This document shows, one piece after another, positions 37,419 through 46,111 of a DNA stretch of 64,000 nucleotides. The stretch is from Alphaproteobacteria bacterium (lineage in GTDB: Bacteria; Pseudomonadota; Alphaproteobacteria; Rhizobiales; Rhizobiaceae), in assembly GCA_016861165.1 (NCBI GenBank), contig BOKV01000017.1, forward strand, positions 36,048 through 100,047, in the 5' to 3' direction. The position numbers were made by a program, and so were the translations under genes. The notes beneath the pieces are model-generated. The model did not search any database, was not told the origin of the DNA, and saw only the letters and a program-made list of their open reading frames with translations. How positions within the stretch are numbered: the first letter of the stretch is position 1; each line of letters opens with the position of its first letter.

Positions 37419-38312
37419 CTATTCAAAAAAAACCTGTTCAGGCAGTTCGCGCACCAAGAACCTGGCCTGCAGGGCTTCCATCTCCTCAAAGCCGATGAAC
37501 TTCTTGAATTCATCGGTCGTGGTGGTCGGCGAGGGGAGAGCTGCGGTAGTATGTGAGGCGGCCAAGGCCCGCAGATTGGCCAGCACCGCGTGCGTCGCGG
37601 TCATGAGCGGAACAAGCGGAAAAACGGCGAGCCCGGCTATCTCGCTGATCTCGGCCGGATCGAGGTCCTTCTCGAGCCATCCAAGAATCTGCAGGGAGAG
37701 CGGTACGCCGCATTCCTTGCGCAGTCTTCTCAGACTGGCAACGCTTCGGAACGTTCGGGATATTGGCTGGATCATGTCCGCTCCGGCCTCGACATATGCG
37801 CGCGCCCGGGTGATCGCCTGATCCTCGGTCAGTGCGTCCGTTCGCGCTATGATGACCGTCTCGGGATCGCGCCTGGCCTCGATAGCGGCCTTGATCTTGG
37901 CGCAGCTCTCGTCCAGGGGCAGGATTTCGACAGCGTTGGCGACGAGCGGGCAGCGTTTGGGAACTTCCTGGTCCTCGATCACCATGGCTGCGGCCCCGGC
38001 CTGCTCGAACTCGCGGACGGTCCGCATGACATTGACCGCGTTGCCGTAGCCGGTGTCGATATCGGCGACAACCGGCACCCTGATCGCGTTGGCGATGTTG
38101 CGCACCACCGCCAGGTTCTCGGACATGGTATAGATCTCGACGTCGGGCTGCCCGAGATGCGAGGCGGAGATGCCGAAGCCGGTGGTGAACACCACGTCGA
38201 AGCCTGCCTCGTCGATCAGTTTGGCCGACAGGGCATCGTAGGCGCCGGCGGCCCACACTGTTTTTCCGGAGCGCATGCGGGCGGCCGCTTCATGCTTGTT
38301 CAATCGTCGCAT
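37419..38312 (-). CDS. Isocitrate lyase / PEP mutase superfamily lyase (dimethylmalate or methylisocitrate lyase-like)
   Basis: A 297-residue alpha/beta-barrel enzyme. It shows the superfamily markers VPVVADIDTGYGNAVNVMRT (Mg-binding Asp), IEDQEVPKRC with the Cys used by C-C lyases, and IIARTDAL. Family lyases cleave a 2-hydroxy-dicarboxylate to pyruvate, glyoxylate or similar plus a second acid. After the catalytic Cys the usual Gly-His of PrpB/ICL is replaced by Pro-Leu, so the substrate probably differs from methylisocitrate. The start has GGAGG, and its ATG overlaps the LeuD-like stop by one base. With the two upstream hydratase genes it forms a hydratase-lyase cassette resembling that for 2,3-dimethylmalate in nicotinate fermentation. 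Confidence 0.82.
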   Translation of the reverse strand: MRRLNKHEAAARMRSGKTVWAAGAYDALSAKLIDEAGFDVVFTTGFGISASHLGQPDVEIYTMSENLAVVRNIANAIRVPVVADIDTGYGNAVNVMRTVREFEQAGAAAMVIEDQEVPKRCPLVANAVEILPLDESCAKIKAAIEARRDPETVIIARTDALTEDQAITRARAYVEAGADMIQPISRTFRSVASLRRLRKECGVPLSLQILGWLEKDLDPAEISEIAGLAVFPLVPLMTATHAVLANLRALAASHTTAALPSPTTTTDEFKKFIGFEEMEALQARFLVRELPEQVFFE

Positions 38313-38827
38313 CACGCCTCCTCGCGATCGCGTGCCTTGAGATATCCGATCAGTCCGCCGCAGGCGAGCATCTGGCGATCCCCCTCGGAAAGCGGTTCGA
38401 TGGCAAGCGACTTGCCGGTCGTGTGGTTGTGGAAGGTATAGTTGTCCCAGTCGATTTCCACCTCGTCCCATCGCGAAACGTTGGCGAGCACGCCGGGGCA
38501 GGTCGCCTGCGGAAATCCCATGGCGATCTCGCCGCGCCAGTAGCCTGGCGAGAAGCTTTCCGCCACCACCGCTGCGATCCCGAGATGGCGCATGGCGATC
38601 ATCGGAGGGTAGTGGGGATGGCCGTAGCCGAAATTATGGTTGCCGACGAGGATGTCGCCGGGCTTGATGCTGGCCGCGAAGGCGGCGTCATATTCCTGCA
38701 TCGCGACCGCTGCGAGTTCCGCCGGATCCTTCAGCTTTATGTTTTTGACCCCCACGATCTGGTCGACATCGAAATCGGCTTCGCCGAAGATAAATGCGAC
38801 CCGCCCGCGTAACCTAGTCAAATGCAT
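38312..38827 (-). CDS. Aconitase-family hydratase, small (swivel) subunit, LeuD-like
   Basis: A 171-residue protein matching the swivel domain of 3-isopropylmalate dehydratase small subunits. The substrate-loop motif here reads GNHNFGYGHPHYP instead of the usual NFGxGSSREH, suggesting a different substrate pocket. The start at 38827 has AGGGA ahead. It lies 10 bases after the LeuC-like gene and overlaps the lyase start (TGATG). It is unlikely to be the leucine-biosynthesis enzyme because the pair lies in a catabolic island with a lyase. Confidence 0.83.
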   Translation of the reverse strand: MHLTRLRGRVAFIFGEADFDVDQIVGVKNIKLKDPAELAAVAMQEYDAAFAASIKPGDILVGNHNFGYGHPHYPPMIAMRHLGIAAVVAESFSPGYWRGEIAMGFPQATCPGVLANVSRWDEVEIDWDNYTFHNHTTGKSLAIEPLSEGDRQMLACGGLIGYLKARDREEA

Positions 38828-38837
38828 CCGTCTTTCC

Positions 38838-40103
38838 CTAAAGATACTTGCGTGGATCAGCGATGCGACCCTCGATCGCCGAGGCCGCCACAGCCGCCGC
38901 ATTCATGAGGAAGATTTCCGAATCGGGACTGCCCATCCTGCCGCGAACATTAAGGGTGCCGGTGGAGACCGCACGCTGCCCCTCGTCCATGACGCCCATG
39001 CGCCCGAAGCAATAGTCGCAGGAAGACGAAGAGACGAACGCTCCTGCCTCGACGAGCTCCGTAATGATACCTTCGGCCGCTGCCGCCTTCATGATCGCCT
39101 GGCTGGTGGGCACGACGTGCAACTGGAATCCGGGCGCGATGTGATGGCCCTTCAATACCTGGGCGGCGATCCGCAGATCCTCGAGGCGGCCAGAGGCGCA
39201 GGATCCCAGATATCCGACCTGCACCTCGATGCCTTCATAGTCGGTCAGATTGCGAGTATTCGCCGGACTGGGCGGGATGACGACGATCGGCGCCAAGCCC
39301 GAGACGTCGACCCGATGGACAGCGGCATAGTCCGCATTACCATCGGAATAGACCGGTTCGAGCTTGATGCGGGCGCGGGGAAGTGAATAGGCTAGGCTCG
39401 TGTCGTCGGGATCGATGATGGCGGTGATCGCGCCGGTGAACATCGCCAGGCAGGTGATGGTCTGGCGACCTTCGAGCGAGATGTGCTCCAGGGCAGGCCC
39501 TGCTATCTCCAGGACGTGGAACCGGCATGCCGACGGACCGAGCTCGCGCACGATATGATGGAAGACATCGCGCGCCATGACGCCCGGCCCTGGCTTGCCG
39601 CTCAGTTCGACCAGTGTCGTGCGCGGCACCTTCAACTGGATGCGCTCCTTGACGAAGGCCTCGAGCAGATGCCGTCGGACGCCGATCGCGAGGGCTCCAT
39701 ATGTCCCCAGTTGCGAGATGTGCCCGTCGAAATGCACGACAAAGGCGCCCGGCGTGGCATAGCCGATCTCGGCCGCAACCTGGTGGCCGATGCCCATCCG
39801 CTCGTAGACCGGCACGCCCTGCGCAGCACCCCAGTCCCGGGTTATCTTGTGAAGCTTTTCCTCGTGCGGGGCGATTGCCGGCACCATGTGGTCGATGAAC
39901 AGCGCAAACCTTTCGGGGTCGGCAACCTTGTCTACGTTGAAATCTTCCTTCATCTGCCGAAAGATCGTGTCGGTGTACCCGGGAAAATCATAGGCGATCA
40001 CGAAATCCGGCCTAGCCTTTATCTCGTCGCCTGCCCTAACACGGCTCGACCCGGATGCCCGCGCGAGTATCTTTTCCGCGATCGTCATTCCGGCCGTTCC
40101 CAT
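38838..40103 (-). CDS. Aconitase-family hydratase, large subunit, LeuC-like
   Basis: A 421-residue [4Fe-4S] hydro-lyase subunit. The cluster ligands are visible as the Cys of GYLGSCASGRLEDLRIA and the CxxC of SSSSCDYCFGRMG; an upstream Cys is in TITCLAMFTGA. With the LeuD-like subunit it should hydrate a cis-dicarboxylate such as maleate, citraconate or dimethylmaleate to a malate derivative, or run the reverse. The start at 40103 has GGAGGAGG; an ATG 33 bases upstream lies before it. A promoter with an island-type operator is present in the 97 bases upstream. Confidence 0.84.
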   Translation of the reverse strand: MGTAGMTIAEKILARASGSSRVRAGDEIKARPDFVIAYDFPGYTDTIFRQMKEDFNVDKVADPERFALFIDHMVPAIAPHEEKLHKITRDWGAAQGVPVYERMGIGHQVAAEIGYATPGAFVVHFDGHISQLGTYGALAIGVRRHLLEAFVKERIQLKVPRTTLVELSGKPGPGVMARDVFHHIVRELGPSACRFHVLEIAGPALEHISLEGRQTITCLAMFTGAITAIIDPDDTSLAYSLPRARIKLEPVYSDGNADYAAVHRVDVSGLAPIVVIPPSPANTRNLTDYEGIEVQVGYLGSCASGRLEDLRIAAQVLKGHHIAPGFQLHVVPTSQAIMKAAAAEGIITELVEAGAFVSSSSCDYCFGRMGVMDEGQRAVSTGTLNVRGRMGSPDSEIFLMNAAAVAASAIEGRIADPRKYL

Positions 40104-40158
40104 CGATCCTCCTCCGCTCTGCACCAATTCGGTCACTCTAGGAGTTTCGCCACGAGCT

Positions 40159-40192
40159 TGTCAATGAGTAACACTAATTTCATACAGTGAAA
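40159..40192 (-). promoter_or_regulatory. Operator plus -35 box for the hydratase-lyase operon
   Basis: On the minus strand TTTCACTGTATGAAA (40178-40192) is a 15-bp palindrome, TTTCA-N5-TGAAA. It is followed after exactly 13 bases by TTGACA (40159-40164). The same operator-13-TTGACA layout recurs at two other island promoters, so a common activator, probably the island IclR protein, is predicted. The -10 element is weak (near CTAGAGT). Confidence 0.65.
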
Positions 40193-40200
40193 CGAAAGCA

Positions 40201-40800
40201 TTATGCTGCCGCCATGCTGAACGTCTCGGCGACCACGGCAAAGTCGCGATATCCGCAGCGGGCAAGAGGCCTGGCGGCCACGGTGTCGAACCGGCCGTCG
40301 CGTAGGTAGCGGTCGTCGATATGAATGCCTATTACCTCCCCTATGATGAGGAATGCCCCCGCGGCCTTCCCCTGGCGGTCGCGCAGGTCGACGATCTCGG
40401 TGACCACGCATTCGAAGGAAGCCGGCGACTCGGTGACCCGTGGCGGCTTGACCAGGACGGAAGGCACCGGGGTAAGGCCCGCCAGTTTGAACTCACTCTC
40501 CCCACGCGGTGCTTGAATTGAGGTTTGGTTGACTTGCTCCCTCAGGCTATCGGTGGCCAGGTTGTAGGTGAATTCGCCCGTTTCCCGGGCGAAGGTCGCC
40601 GTGTCCTTCGGCCCGACGCTGGAGAAGGCGACAATGGGCGGGACGCCGCACACGACATTGAAGAAGGAATACGGCGCGAGGTTCGTCTGTCCCGCCCGCG
40701 AAACGGTAGCAATCCAGCCGATCGGCCGTGGTGCGACGATGGCATTTACCGGACTCTGGGGAAGGGTGCCGGTATCGCGGTTTGTCGGTTGATAGAACAT
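40201..40800 (-). CDS. Flavin reductase-like FMN-binding split-barrel protein
   Basis: A 199-residue protein of the flavoredoxin/DIM6-NTAB family. The FMN-binding segment APRPIGWIATVSRAGQTNLA is followed by SFFNVVCGVPPIVAFSS and PKDTATFARETGEFTYNL. Members reduce flavins for monooxygenases or act as electron carriers; no flavin-dependent monooxygenase is seen in the island. It could instead pair with the OYE homologue or act directly on an intermediate. The start has AAGGAGA. It is upstream of the LeuC-like gene on the same strand but separated from it by that gene's own promoter. Confidence 0.82.
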   Translation of the reverse strand: MFYQPTNRDTGTLPQSPVNAIVAPRPIGWIATVSRAGQTNLAPYSFFNVVCGVPPIVAFSSVGPKDTATFARETGEFTYNLATDSLREQVNQTSIQAPRGESEFKLAGLTPVPSVLVKPPRVTESPASFECVVTEIVDLRDRQGKAAGAFLIIGEVIGIHIDDRYLRDGRFDTVAARPLARCGYRDFAVVAETFSMAAA

Positions 40801-40879
40801 ACATTCTCCTTGGGCCTTTTGCGGTGGGTCGTGCGAGGTGCCAGCCTGTGCCAGTTACAGGTCCGTCGCCCCTCAGCTT

Positions 40880-40919
40880 TGTCAATTTCATAGAATGAAC
40901 GTCATTTTGTCTATTGACA
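40880..40919. promoter_or_regulatory. Operator and divergent -35 boxes between flavin-reductase-like gene and first hyuA
   Basis: TTTCATAGAATGAAC at 40886-40900 is the island operator. Exactly 13 bases later is TTGACA (40914-40919) for the plus-strand hyuA operon. On the minus strand a second TTGACA (40880-40885) abuts the operator and may serve the flavin-reductase-like gene. No convincing -10 boxes are visible, as expected for activator-dependent promoters. Confidence 0.62.
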
Positions 40920-40965
40920 CAATTCTTCATTTTTGGTTGCCTGACGGCGAGTTCAGGGGAACTGA

Positions 40966-43071
40966 ATGCCATCCTCGTACGGAATAGCGATCGATCCGGC
41001 GCACGGGCAGGGCCCGGGCTGTTTCATGGGCGTCGACGTCGGCGGGACCTTCACCGATCTTGTGTTCTGCTCGGCTGACGGCGAGCTCCACTGCCTCAAG
41101 ATCCCCAGCACGCCTTCGGCACCCGGAAGCAGCACGCTTGTGGGCGTCGACGAGATCAGCGCCATCGCTGGTTCCACCTCGCTTCGCGATATACACCACA
41201 CCCACTCCAACACGCTGGCGCTCAACACGTTGATCGAGCGCTCCGGCGCCAGGCTCGGCATGTTGGTCACCGAGGGGTTTCGCGACATTTTCGAAATCCA
41301 GCGCCTCGCGATCCCTGATCCCATGCGCTACGATTCACGGCGCCCGCTGCCGATCATTCCGCGCATGTCGATCCGGGAGATTCCGGAAAGGCTGGACAGT
41401 TCGGGCGAGGTGGTCCGTCCGCTGGATGCCGACTCGGTTCGCGCGGCCGCCGCCGACCTGACTGCAATCGGCGTGCAGATCATCGTGATCTGCTTCCTTC
41501 ACAGTTTCCGGAATCCCGGCCACGAACTGGCCGCAAAGGAGCTCCTCCTTCGCGACTACCCCGGTTTGGTCGTCGAGTGTTCGTCCGAGATATGGCCGCA
41601 GGCGCGCGAATTCGAGCGCGCCACGCTGACCGCCATTAACGCCTACGTGCGCCCAAGGATTGAGTCCTATGTCGGCGAACTGGAGCGCGGGCTGCGGGCG
41701 CGCGGCGTGATGTCGTCGGCCCGGGGATCGCGCTCGAATGGCGGTATGGAATTGCTCTCCAGCATGGCCAGGCGCCCTGCCGCGGCGCTGTTCTCGGGGC
41801 CTGCGGCCGGTGTCGCCGGGGCCGCCGCAGCGGCGCTCGACGCCGGCTGGAAGTACGCCGACCTGATGACCCTCGACGTCGGCGGCACGAGTGCCGACAT
41901 CGGTGTGGTGCGTGCCGGCAAGCCGGTGCTGAGCAGCGAGGAGCACATCGCCGATTTTCCGATCCTGATACCGACGGTAGCGGTATCCGCGATTGGCGCG
42001 GGGGGCGGGTCGATCATCTGGATTGACGGCACCGGCTCGCTGAAGGTCGGGCCCCGCAGCGTCGGCTCGGATCCCGGTCCGGCCTGCTACGGGGACAATC
42101 CCGACGCGCTTCCGGCGCTCACGGATGCATTCCTGCTTGCCGGTTTCCTGTCGCAGGACCACAAGCTTGGCGACAGGCTTACCCTGAGCCTCGACAGCGC
42201 CATACGCGCCCTCAAGCGGGTAGGCGACCGAATCGGCCTGTCGCCGGGCGAGGTTGCCGACGGGGCCATACGGATCACAATCGCCATGATGACTGCCGAG
42301 GCGACTGCAACCTTGGCGAGACGCGGCGTCGACGCGCCCGAGTTCCGTATGGTCGCCTATGGCGGGGCCGGGCCTCTGCTGGCGGCGCTTCTCGCGGAAG
42401 AGATATACATCGACACCGTGCTCATCCCTCCGATCCCCGGGGCACTCAGCGCGCTGGGGGCGGCCCGCGCCGACATCGAGGGCGACTTCATGCGCCCGAT
42501 ATACCGTCCGCTGCAGGACTTGCGGCCGGGCGAAATCCGCGATCGGTACGACGAACTGGCAACGCAGATGTCCGACTGGCTGTCGGACGAGGCGATCGCC
42601 CTGCCGCTGGTGGGGTCGTCGGCGCGCTTTTTTCTTGAGATGCGGTACGACGGACAGGGATTCGATGTTCCGGTTTCGGTCGACCAGGAAGCGATTGAGA
42701 AGGAGGACAAGACGGAACTCGCACGGCTGTTCCATGCCGCCCACCAGCTCGAGTTCGGACATTCCAGCCAGACGGCGCGGATTTGGGTCAAGGAAATGAG
42801 GTCGCATGTCGTCGGCCATGTCGGCGAGCGGCGCTGGCAGCGCATCGTCGGCTCGCTCGAAAGTGCGCCATCAAGGACCCGCAAGATAAGGCTGAGAGGG
42901 CGCGAATGGGACGTTGCCGTCATGTCGCGCGGGAACCTGAGCGAGGGACAGGTAGTCACTGGCCCCGTCATTGTCGAGCAAATGGACACTACGACGCTCG
43001 TTCCTGACGGATGGACCGCCGACATTGGCGCCGGCGGCGCCATGATCCTGCGCAGGGGAGCGGCGGCATGA
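40966..43071 (+). CDS. hyuA: Hydantoinase/oxoprolinase family protein, A subunit (set 1)
   Basis: A 701-residue ATP-binding subunit. The N-terminal ASKHA nucleotide-binding motif is MGVDVGGTFTDLVF. The second-half motifs LDVGGTSADIGVV and SAIGAGGGSIIWID follow, and the C-terminus carries VTGPVIVEQMDTTTLVPDG. With a B subunit, such enzymes hydrolyse cyclic amides (hydantoins, 5-oxoproline, lactams) at the cost of ATP; some relatives carboxylate ketones instead. Its stop overlaps the hyuB start (ATGA). It is the first gene of a five-gene operon: hyuA, hyuB, cyclase, binding protein, FAD oxidase. Confidence 0.86.
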   Translation: MPSSYGIAIDPAHGQGPGCFMGVDVGGTFTDLVFCSADGELHCLKIPSTPSAPGSSTLVGVDEISAIAGSTSLRDIHHTHSNTLALNTLIERSGARLGMLVTEGFRDIFEIQRLAIPDPMRYDSRRPLPIIPRMSIREIPERLDSSGEVVRPLDADSVRAAAADLTAIGVQIIVICFLHSFRNPGHELAAKELLLRDYPGLVVECSSEIWPQAREFERATLTAINAYVRPRIESYVGELERGLRARGVMSSARGSRSNGGMELLSSMARRPAAALFSGPAAGVAGAAAAALDAGWKYADLMTLDVGGTSADIGVVRAGKPVLSSEEHIADFPILIPTVAVSAIGAGGGSIIWIDGTGSLKVGPRSVGSDPGPACYGDNPDALPALTDAFLLAGFLSQDHKLGDRLTLSLDSAIRALKRVGDRIGLSPGEVADGAIRITIAMMTAEATATLARRGVDAPEFRMVAYGGAGPLLAALLAEEIYIDTVLIPPIPGALSALGAARADIEGDFMRPIYRPLQDLRPGEIRDRYDELATQMSDWLSDEAIALPLVGSSARFFLEMRYDGQGFDVPVSVDQEAIEKEDKTELARLFHAAHQLEFGHSSQTARIWVKEMRSHVVGHVGERRWQRIVGSLESAPSRTRKIRLRGREWDVAVMSRGNLSEGQVVTGPVIVEQMDTTTLVPDGWTADIGAGGAMILRRGAAA

Positions 43072-45116
43072 GCCGGGCCGAAGTGCACGACGCGATTTCG
43101 GTCGAGATTTTCGCAAATCTCTTCAGGGCTGTGGTTGACGAAATGACATGGCGGGTCCGCCGCTCGGCGCACTCGACCTTCATCAAGGAAACGCAGGATT
43201 TCGGTACCGGCTTGGTGACGCCGCAGGGCGAGCAGTTCGCCGTACCCGACAACACCGGCGGCATCTCGCTGATCGGCATACCGATCCGTCCGTTGGTCGA
43301 TGCCTTCGCCCAGTGGAAGGAAGGCGACGTTGCCATCACCAACGATCCCTACGCGACCAGGGGTATGGTGATGCACTTGAGCGACATGTTCTTGTTGCGC
43401 CCGATCTTTGTAGACGGTCGGCTCCTCTGCTTTGCATGGGCGTTCCTGCATTGCAGCGACGTTGGCGGCAGCGTGCCTGGCAGCATCGACAACGAGAACC
43501 GCGAGGTATTTCAGGAGGGGCTTCGCCTGCCACCGGTCCGGCTCTACCGCGAGGGCGTGCTCGACGAGACGATCGTCCGCATCATCGCCAGCAACTGCCG
43601 CAGTCCCGACCTGAACTGGGGCGATATTTCAGCAATCGTGTCGTCGCTCGAGGTCGCCGAGAAGCGTGTGCAGCGGCTGGCTGAACGCTATGGCGCCGCA
43701 GCGATCGCCGGAGCGATGGATGCGACGCTTCAGCGTACCGAGGCTCTTACACTCGCCGCATTCCAGACGATACCGCAGGGAAGCTTCGAATTCACGGAGT
43801 ATATCGAGGACGACTTTGTCTCGGGGACCCCGATTAGATTTCAGCTTGAGCTTACTGTCGGATCCGACGGAAGGTGTGTACTCGATTTCACCGGCTCGGA
43901 CCCGCAGGTGGCCGCCGCGATCAACCTGCCTACCGGCAGCCAGCCGCATCATCCGATGCTCTCGGTCGCTCTGATGGACTACGCGATCACGCGATCTCCC
44001 GGATTGCACGTCAATGCCGGTATCGTGCGCTGCATCAGGCTGGTGCTTCCCGAGCGTTCGGTCGTCAACGCCGGCTACCCGGCATCCTGCGGCGGCAGGG
44101 TGATCGGCGTGATGCGTATCCATGACCTGACCCTCGGGGCCCTGTCGCGCGTGATCCCTGGCCATGTTCCGGCTGCCGGCGCGAGCCAGCTTGCTGTCAC
44201 AACCATCTCGGTGCCGCGGCCGGATGGGTCACGTCGGGTGGTCAGCGCCAACGCCGTGGTTGGCGGCTCCGGCGGCGGCTGCGGACTGGACGGTATTGCG
44301 GGGACCGACTTTCCCGCGGCGGCACTGAAGAGCGTACCCGCCGAGATCCTGGAATCGGAGGCGCCTGTCCGCATTCACCGCTTCGCGCTGCGGCCGGACA
44401 GCGAGGGGGCCGGCCTGCACCGCGGTGGCTTCGGAATAGAATATGCGTTCGAAATCACCGAGCCGGACTCAACGGTCGTGTGCCGCGGTAAGGACCGCCA
44501 TAGCTTCGCCGCCTGGGGAGTGGCCGGTGGCAAGGCGGCGGTTCCAGGATTCAGCGCTGTCGTGCGCCGGGACGGAACCAGGATCGACAATGGCAAGAAG
44601 GCCGTGTTCAGGCCCGATCTGGGCGACATCATGGTGGTGGCGGGCGGCGGCGGCGGCGGCTTCGGCTCGCCGTTTGCCAGAAGCCCGGAGGCGGTCTGCG
44701 AGGATGTCGGCAACGGACTGATCTCACCGGAACGCGCCCGCGATGTTTACGGCGTGGTGACCGACCAGCGGGGCACGCTCGATGAAGAGGCTACCGTGGC
44801 ACTTCGTCGCCGGCATTCCCAAAAGGCCGGCTGGCCGGGATTCGACTTCGGAGAGGGCCGCTGCAAATGGGAGCGGGACTGGGGGGCGGCATACGCGGCG
44901 ATATGCGACTGGGTCCGTGATCTTGCGCCGGGAATCCGACGCAGCATGCAGGAAAAGGCCTATGCGGCAATGCGTATGCAGTTGGCCGGGCCGGTATCGC
45001 GCGAGGTCGCCATGGAATTTTTGGAGGCGATGTCCGCACCGAAGGGTTCGCACCCTTCCGGCTCTGCGGAACGCGCCGGGCCGTCGCAGGATCGGATGGA
45101 GGAAGTCGATGCGTGA
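43068..45116 (+). CDS. hyuB: Hydantoinase/oxoprolinase family protein, B subunit (set 1)
   Basis: A 682-residue subunit. Family hallmarks are visible: SVEIFANLFRAVVDEM at the N-terminus, SAHSTFIKETQDFG, VAITNDPYATRGMVMHLSDM (split from the flanking text), HCSDVGGSVPGSI and the glycine-rich VVAGGGGGGFGSPF. It partners the A subunit by translational coupling (4-base overlap) and overlaps the following cyclase gene by 8 bases. The substrate is unknown. Confidence 0.86.
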   Translation: MSRAEVHDAISVEIFANLFRAVVDEMTWRVRRSAHSTFIKETQDFGTGLVTPQGEQFAVPDNTGGISLIGIPIRPLVDAFAQWKEGDVAITNDPYATRGMVMHLSDMFLLRPIFVDGRLLCFAWAFLHCSDVGGSVPGSIDNENREVFQEGLRLPPVRLYREGVLDETIVRIIASNCRSPDLNWGDISAIVSSLEVAEKRVQRLAERYGAAAIAGAMDATLQRTEALTLAAFQTIPQGSFEFTEYIEDDFVSGTPIRFQLELTVGSDGRCVLDFTGSDPQVAAAINLPTGSQPHHPMLSVALMDYAITRSPGLHVNAGIVRCIRLVLPERSVVNAGYPASCGGRVIGVMRIHDLTLGALSRVIPGHVPAAGASQLAVTTISVPRPDGSRRVVSANAVVGGSGGGCGLDGIAGTDFPAAALKSVPAEILESEAPVRIHRFALRPDSEGAGLHRGGFGIEYAFEITEPDSTVVCRGKDRHSFAAWGVAGGKAAVPGFSAVVRRDGTRIDNGKKAVFRPDLGDIMVVAGGGGGGFGSPFARSPEAVCEDVGNGLISPERARDVYGVVTDQRGTLDEEATVALRRRHSQKAGWPGFDFGEGRCKWERDWGAAYAAICDWVRDLAPGIRRSMQEKAYAAMRMQLAGPVSREVAMEFLEAMSAPKGSHPSGSAERAGPSQDRMEEVDA

Positions 45117-46035
45117 GGGATCGAGCGCGGGCAAGACGGCGGTGTGGCCTGGCCATGAAGGCAATTGGGGCCGCTGGCCAAACGACCGCGGTACACTCAA
45201 CCTGATCACGCCACAGGTGGTGCTACGCGCACTGCGTGCCGTCGTCGACGGCAGGGTTGTTTCCTGCGCGCGGCCCGTGACCGATCGCGAACCACTGCGT
45301 GGCGACAAATGCTACGTCCACGAGATGATGACCGCCGGTGTCTGGGACTTGGAGCCAGAGCGCACCGAGTCGCTCAATTCGAGCGACCGAGTTTCCTACC
45401 GGATACACGGCATGGTAAACACCCACATCGATGCGCTCGCCCATGTCGGATATGATGGCAAGGGTTTCAACGGCCGCCCGTTCTCCGAAGTAGTCAATAT
45501 GAAGGAAGGCGTAGTCCACGGCGACGTCAGCAATGCCGTGGCGACCGTGACTCGTGGCGTGCTGATCGACGTCCCCGCTGCGCGGGGGATCGAGTTCCTC
45601 GAGCCCGGCGACTTCGTCAGGCCCGAAGAACTCATCGAGGCGGCCAAGACGATCGAGCCGGGTGACGCGGCGCTCATTCGGGTCGGCGGTACGCTCGCAC
45701 CCGGCATCCCGCCGAGGGAGGGCGAGAACAGGCACGGGACCTGGTCGGGCTTGCACCCCGAATGCGTCGACGTACTGGCCGAGCGCGACATAAGCATTCT
45801 CGGTTCGGATACGGGAAACGATGTCTTCCCGTCGCCCTATGCGCACATATGCCGGTCGCCGGTTCATACCCTGGCGCTGACCTTTTACGGCATTCATCTG
45901 CTGCACAACATGGACCTTGAGGGATTAGCAAAGGCGTGCCGGGAAACCGGCAGGAGCAGGTTCATGTTTATGGTCTCGCCGCTGAACCACCGCGGCGTTA
46001 CGGGATCACTCGTTTCGCCCGTGGCGATCCTCTAG
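45109..46035 (+). CDS. Cyclase-family amidohydrolase (kynurenine formamidase / isatin hydrolase-like)
   Basis: A 308-residue metal-dependent hydrolase of the cyclase family (PF04199 type). The metal site is in MVNTHIDALAHVGYDGKGF (H-x-D-x3-H), and a second conserved stretch is HGTWSGLHPECVDVL. Relatives open cyclic or N-formyl amides, for example isatin and N-formylkynurenine; bacterial homologues open cyclic imides or act on maleamates. It is preceded by GGAGGAAG inside the end of hyuB and is tightly coupled to the hyu genes, suggesting a consecutive hydrolytic step. Confidence 0.8.
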   Translation: MREGSSAGKTAVWPGHEGNWGRWPNDRGTLNLITPQVVLRALRAVVDGRVVSCARPVTDREPLRGDKCYVHEMMTAGVWDLEPERTESLNSSDRVSYRIHGMVNTHIDALAHVGYDGKGFNGRPFSEVVNMKEGVVHGDVSNAVATVTRGVLIDVPAARGIEFLEPGDFVRPEELIEAAKTIEPGDAALIRVGGTLAPGIPPREGENRHGTWSGLHPECVDVLAERDISILGSDTGNDVFPSPYAHICRSPVHTLALTFYGIHLLHNMDLEGLAKACRETGRSRFMFMVSPLNHRGVTGSLVSPVAIL

Positions 46036-46111
46036 AGCCGGCGCGATTCGCGAACAGGCTGGGTGATTTCCAGAAGTCTCATGATGACGACAAGAAGAAG
46101 GGAGTGAGAAA

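Noticed and set aside
37200..37556. A 118-codon plus-strand frame after tRNA-His
   Set aside because: It is antisense to the IS481 transposase remnant and the end of the lyase gene. The minus strand carries the recognisable protein motifs.
38312..40103. LeuC/LeuD-like genes as the leucine-biosynthesis isopropylmalate isomerase
   Set aside because: The substrate-loop motif differs, there are no leuA/leuB neighbours, and the genes are coupled to a lyase under the island operator.
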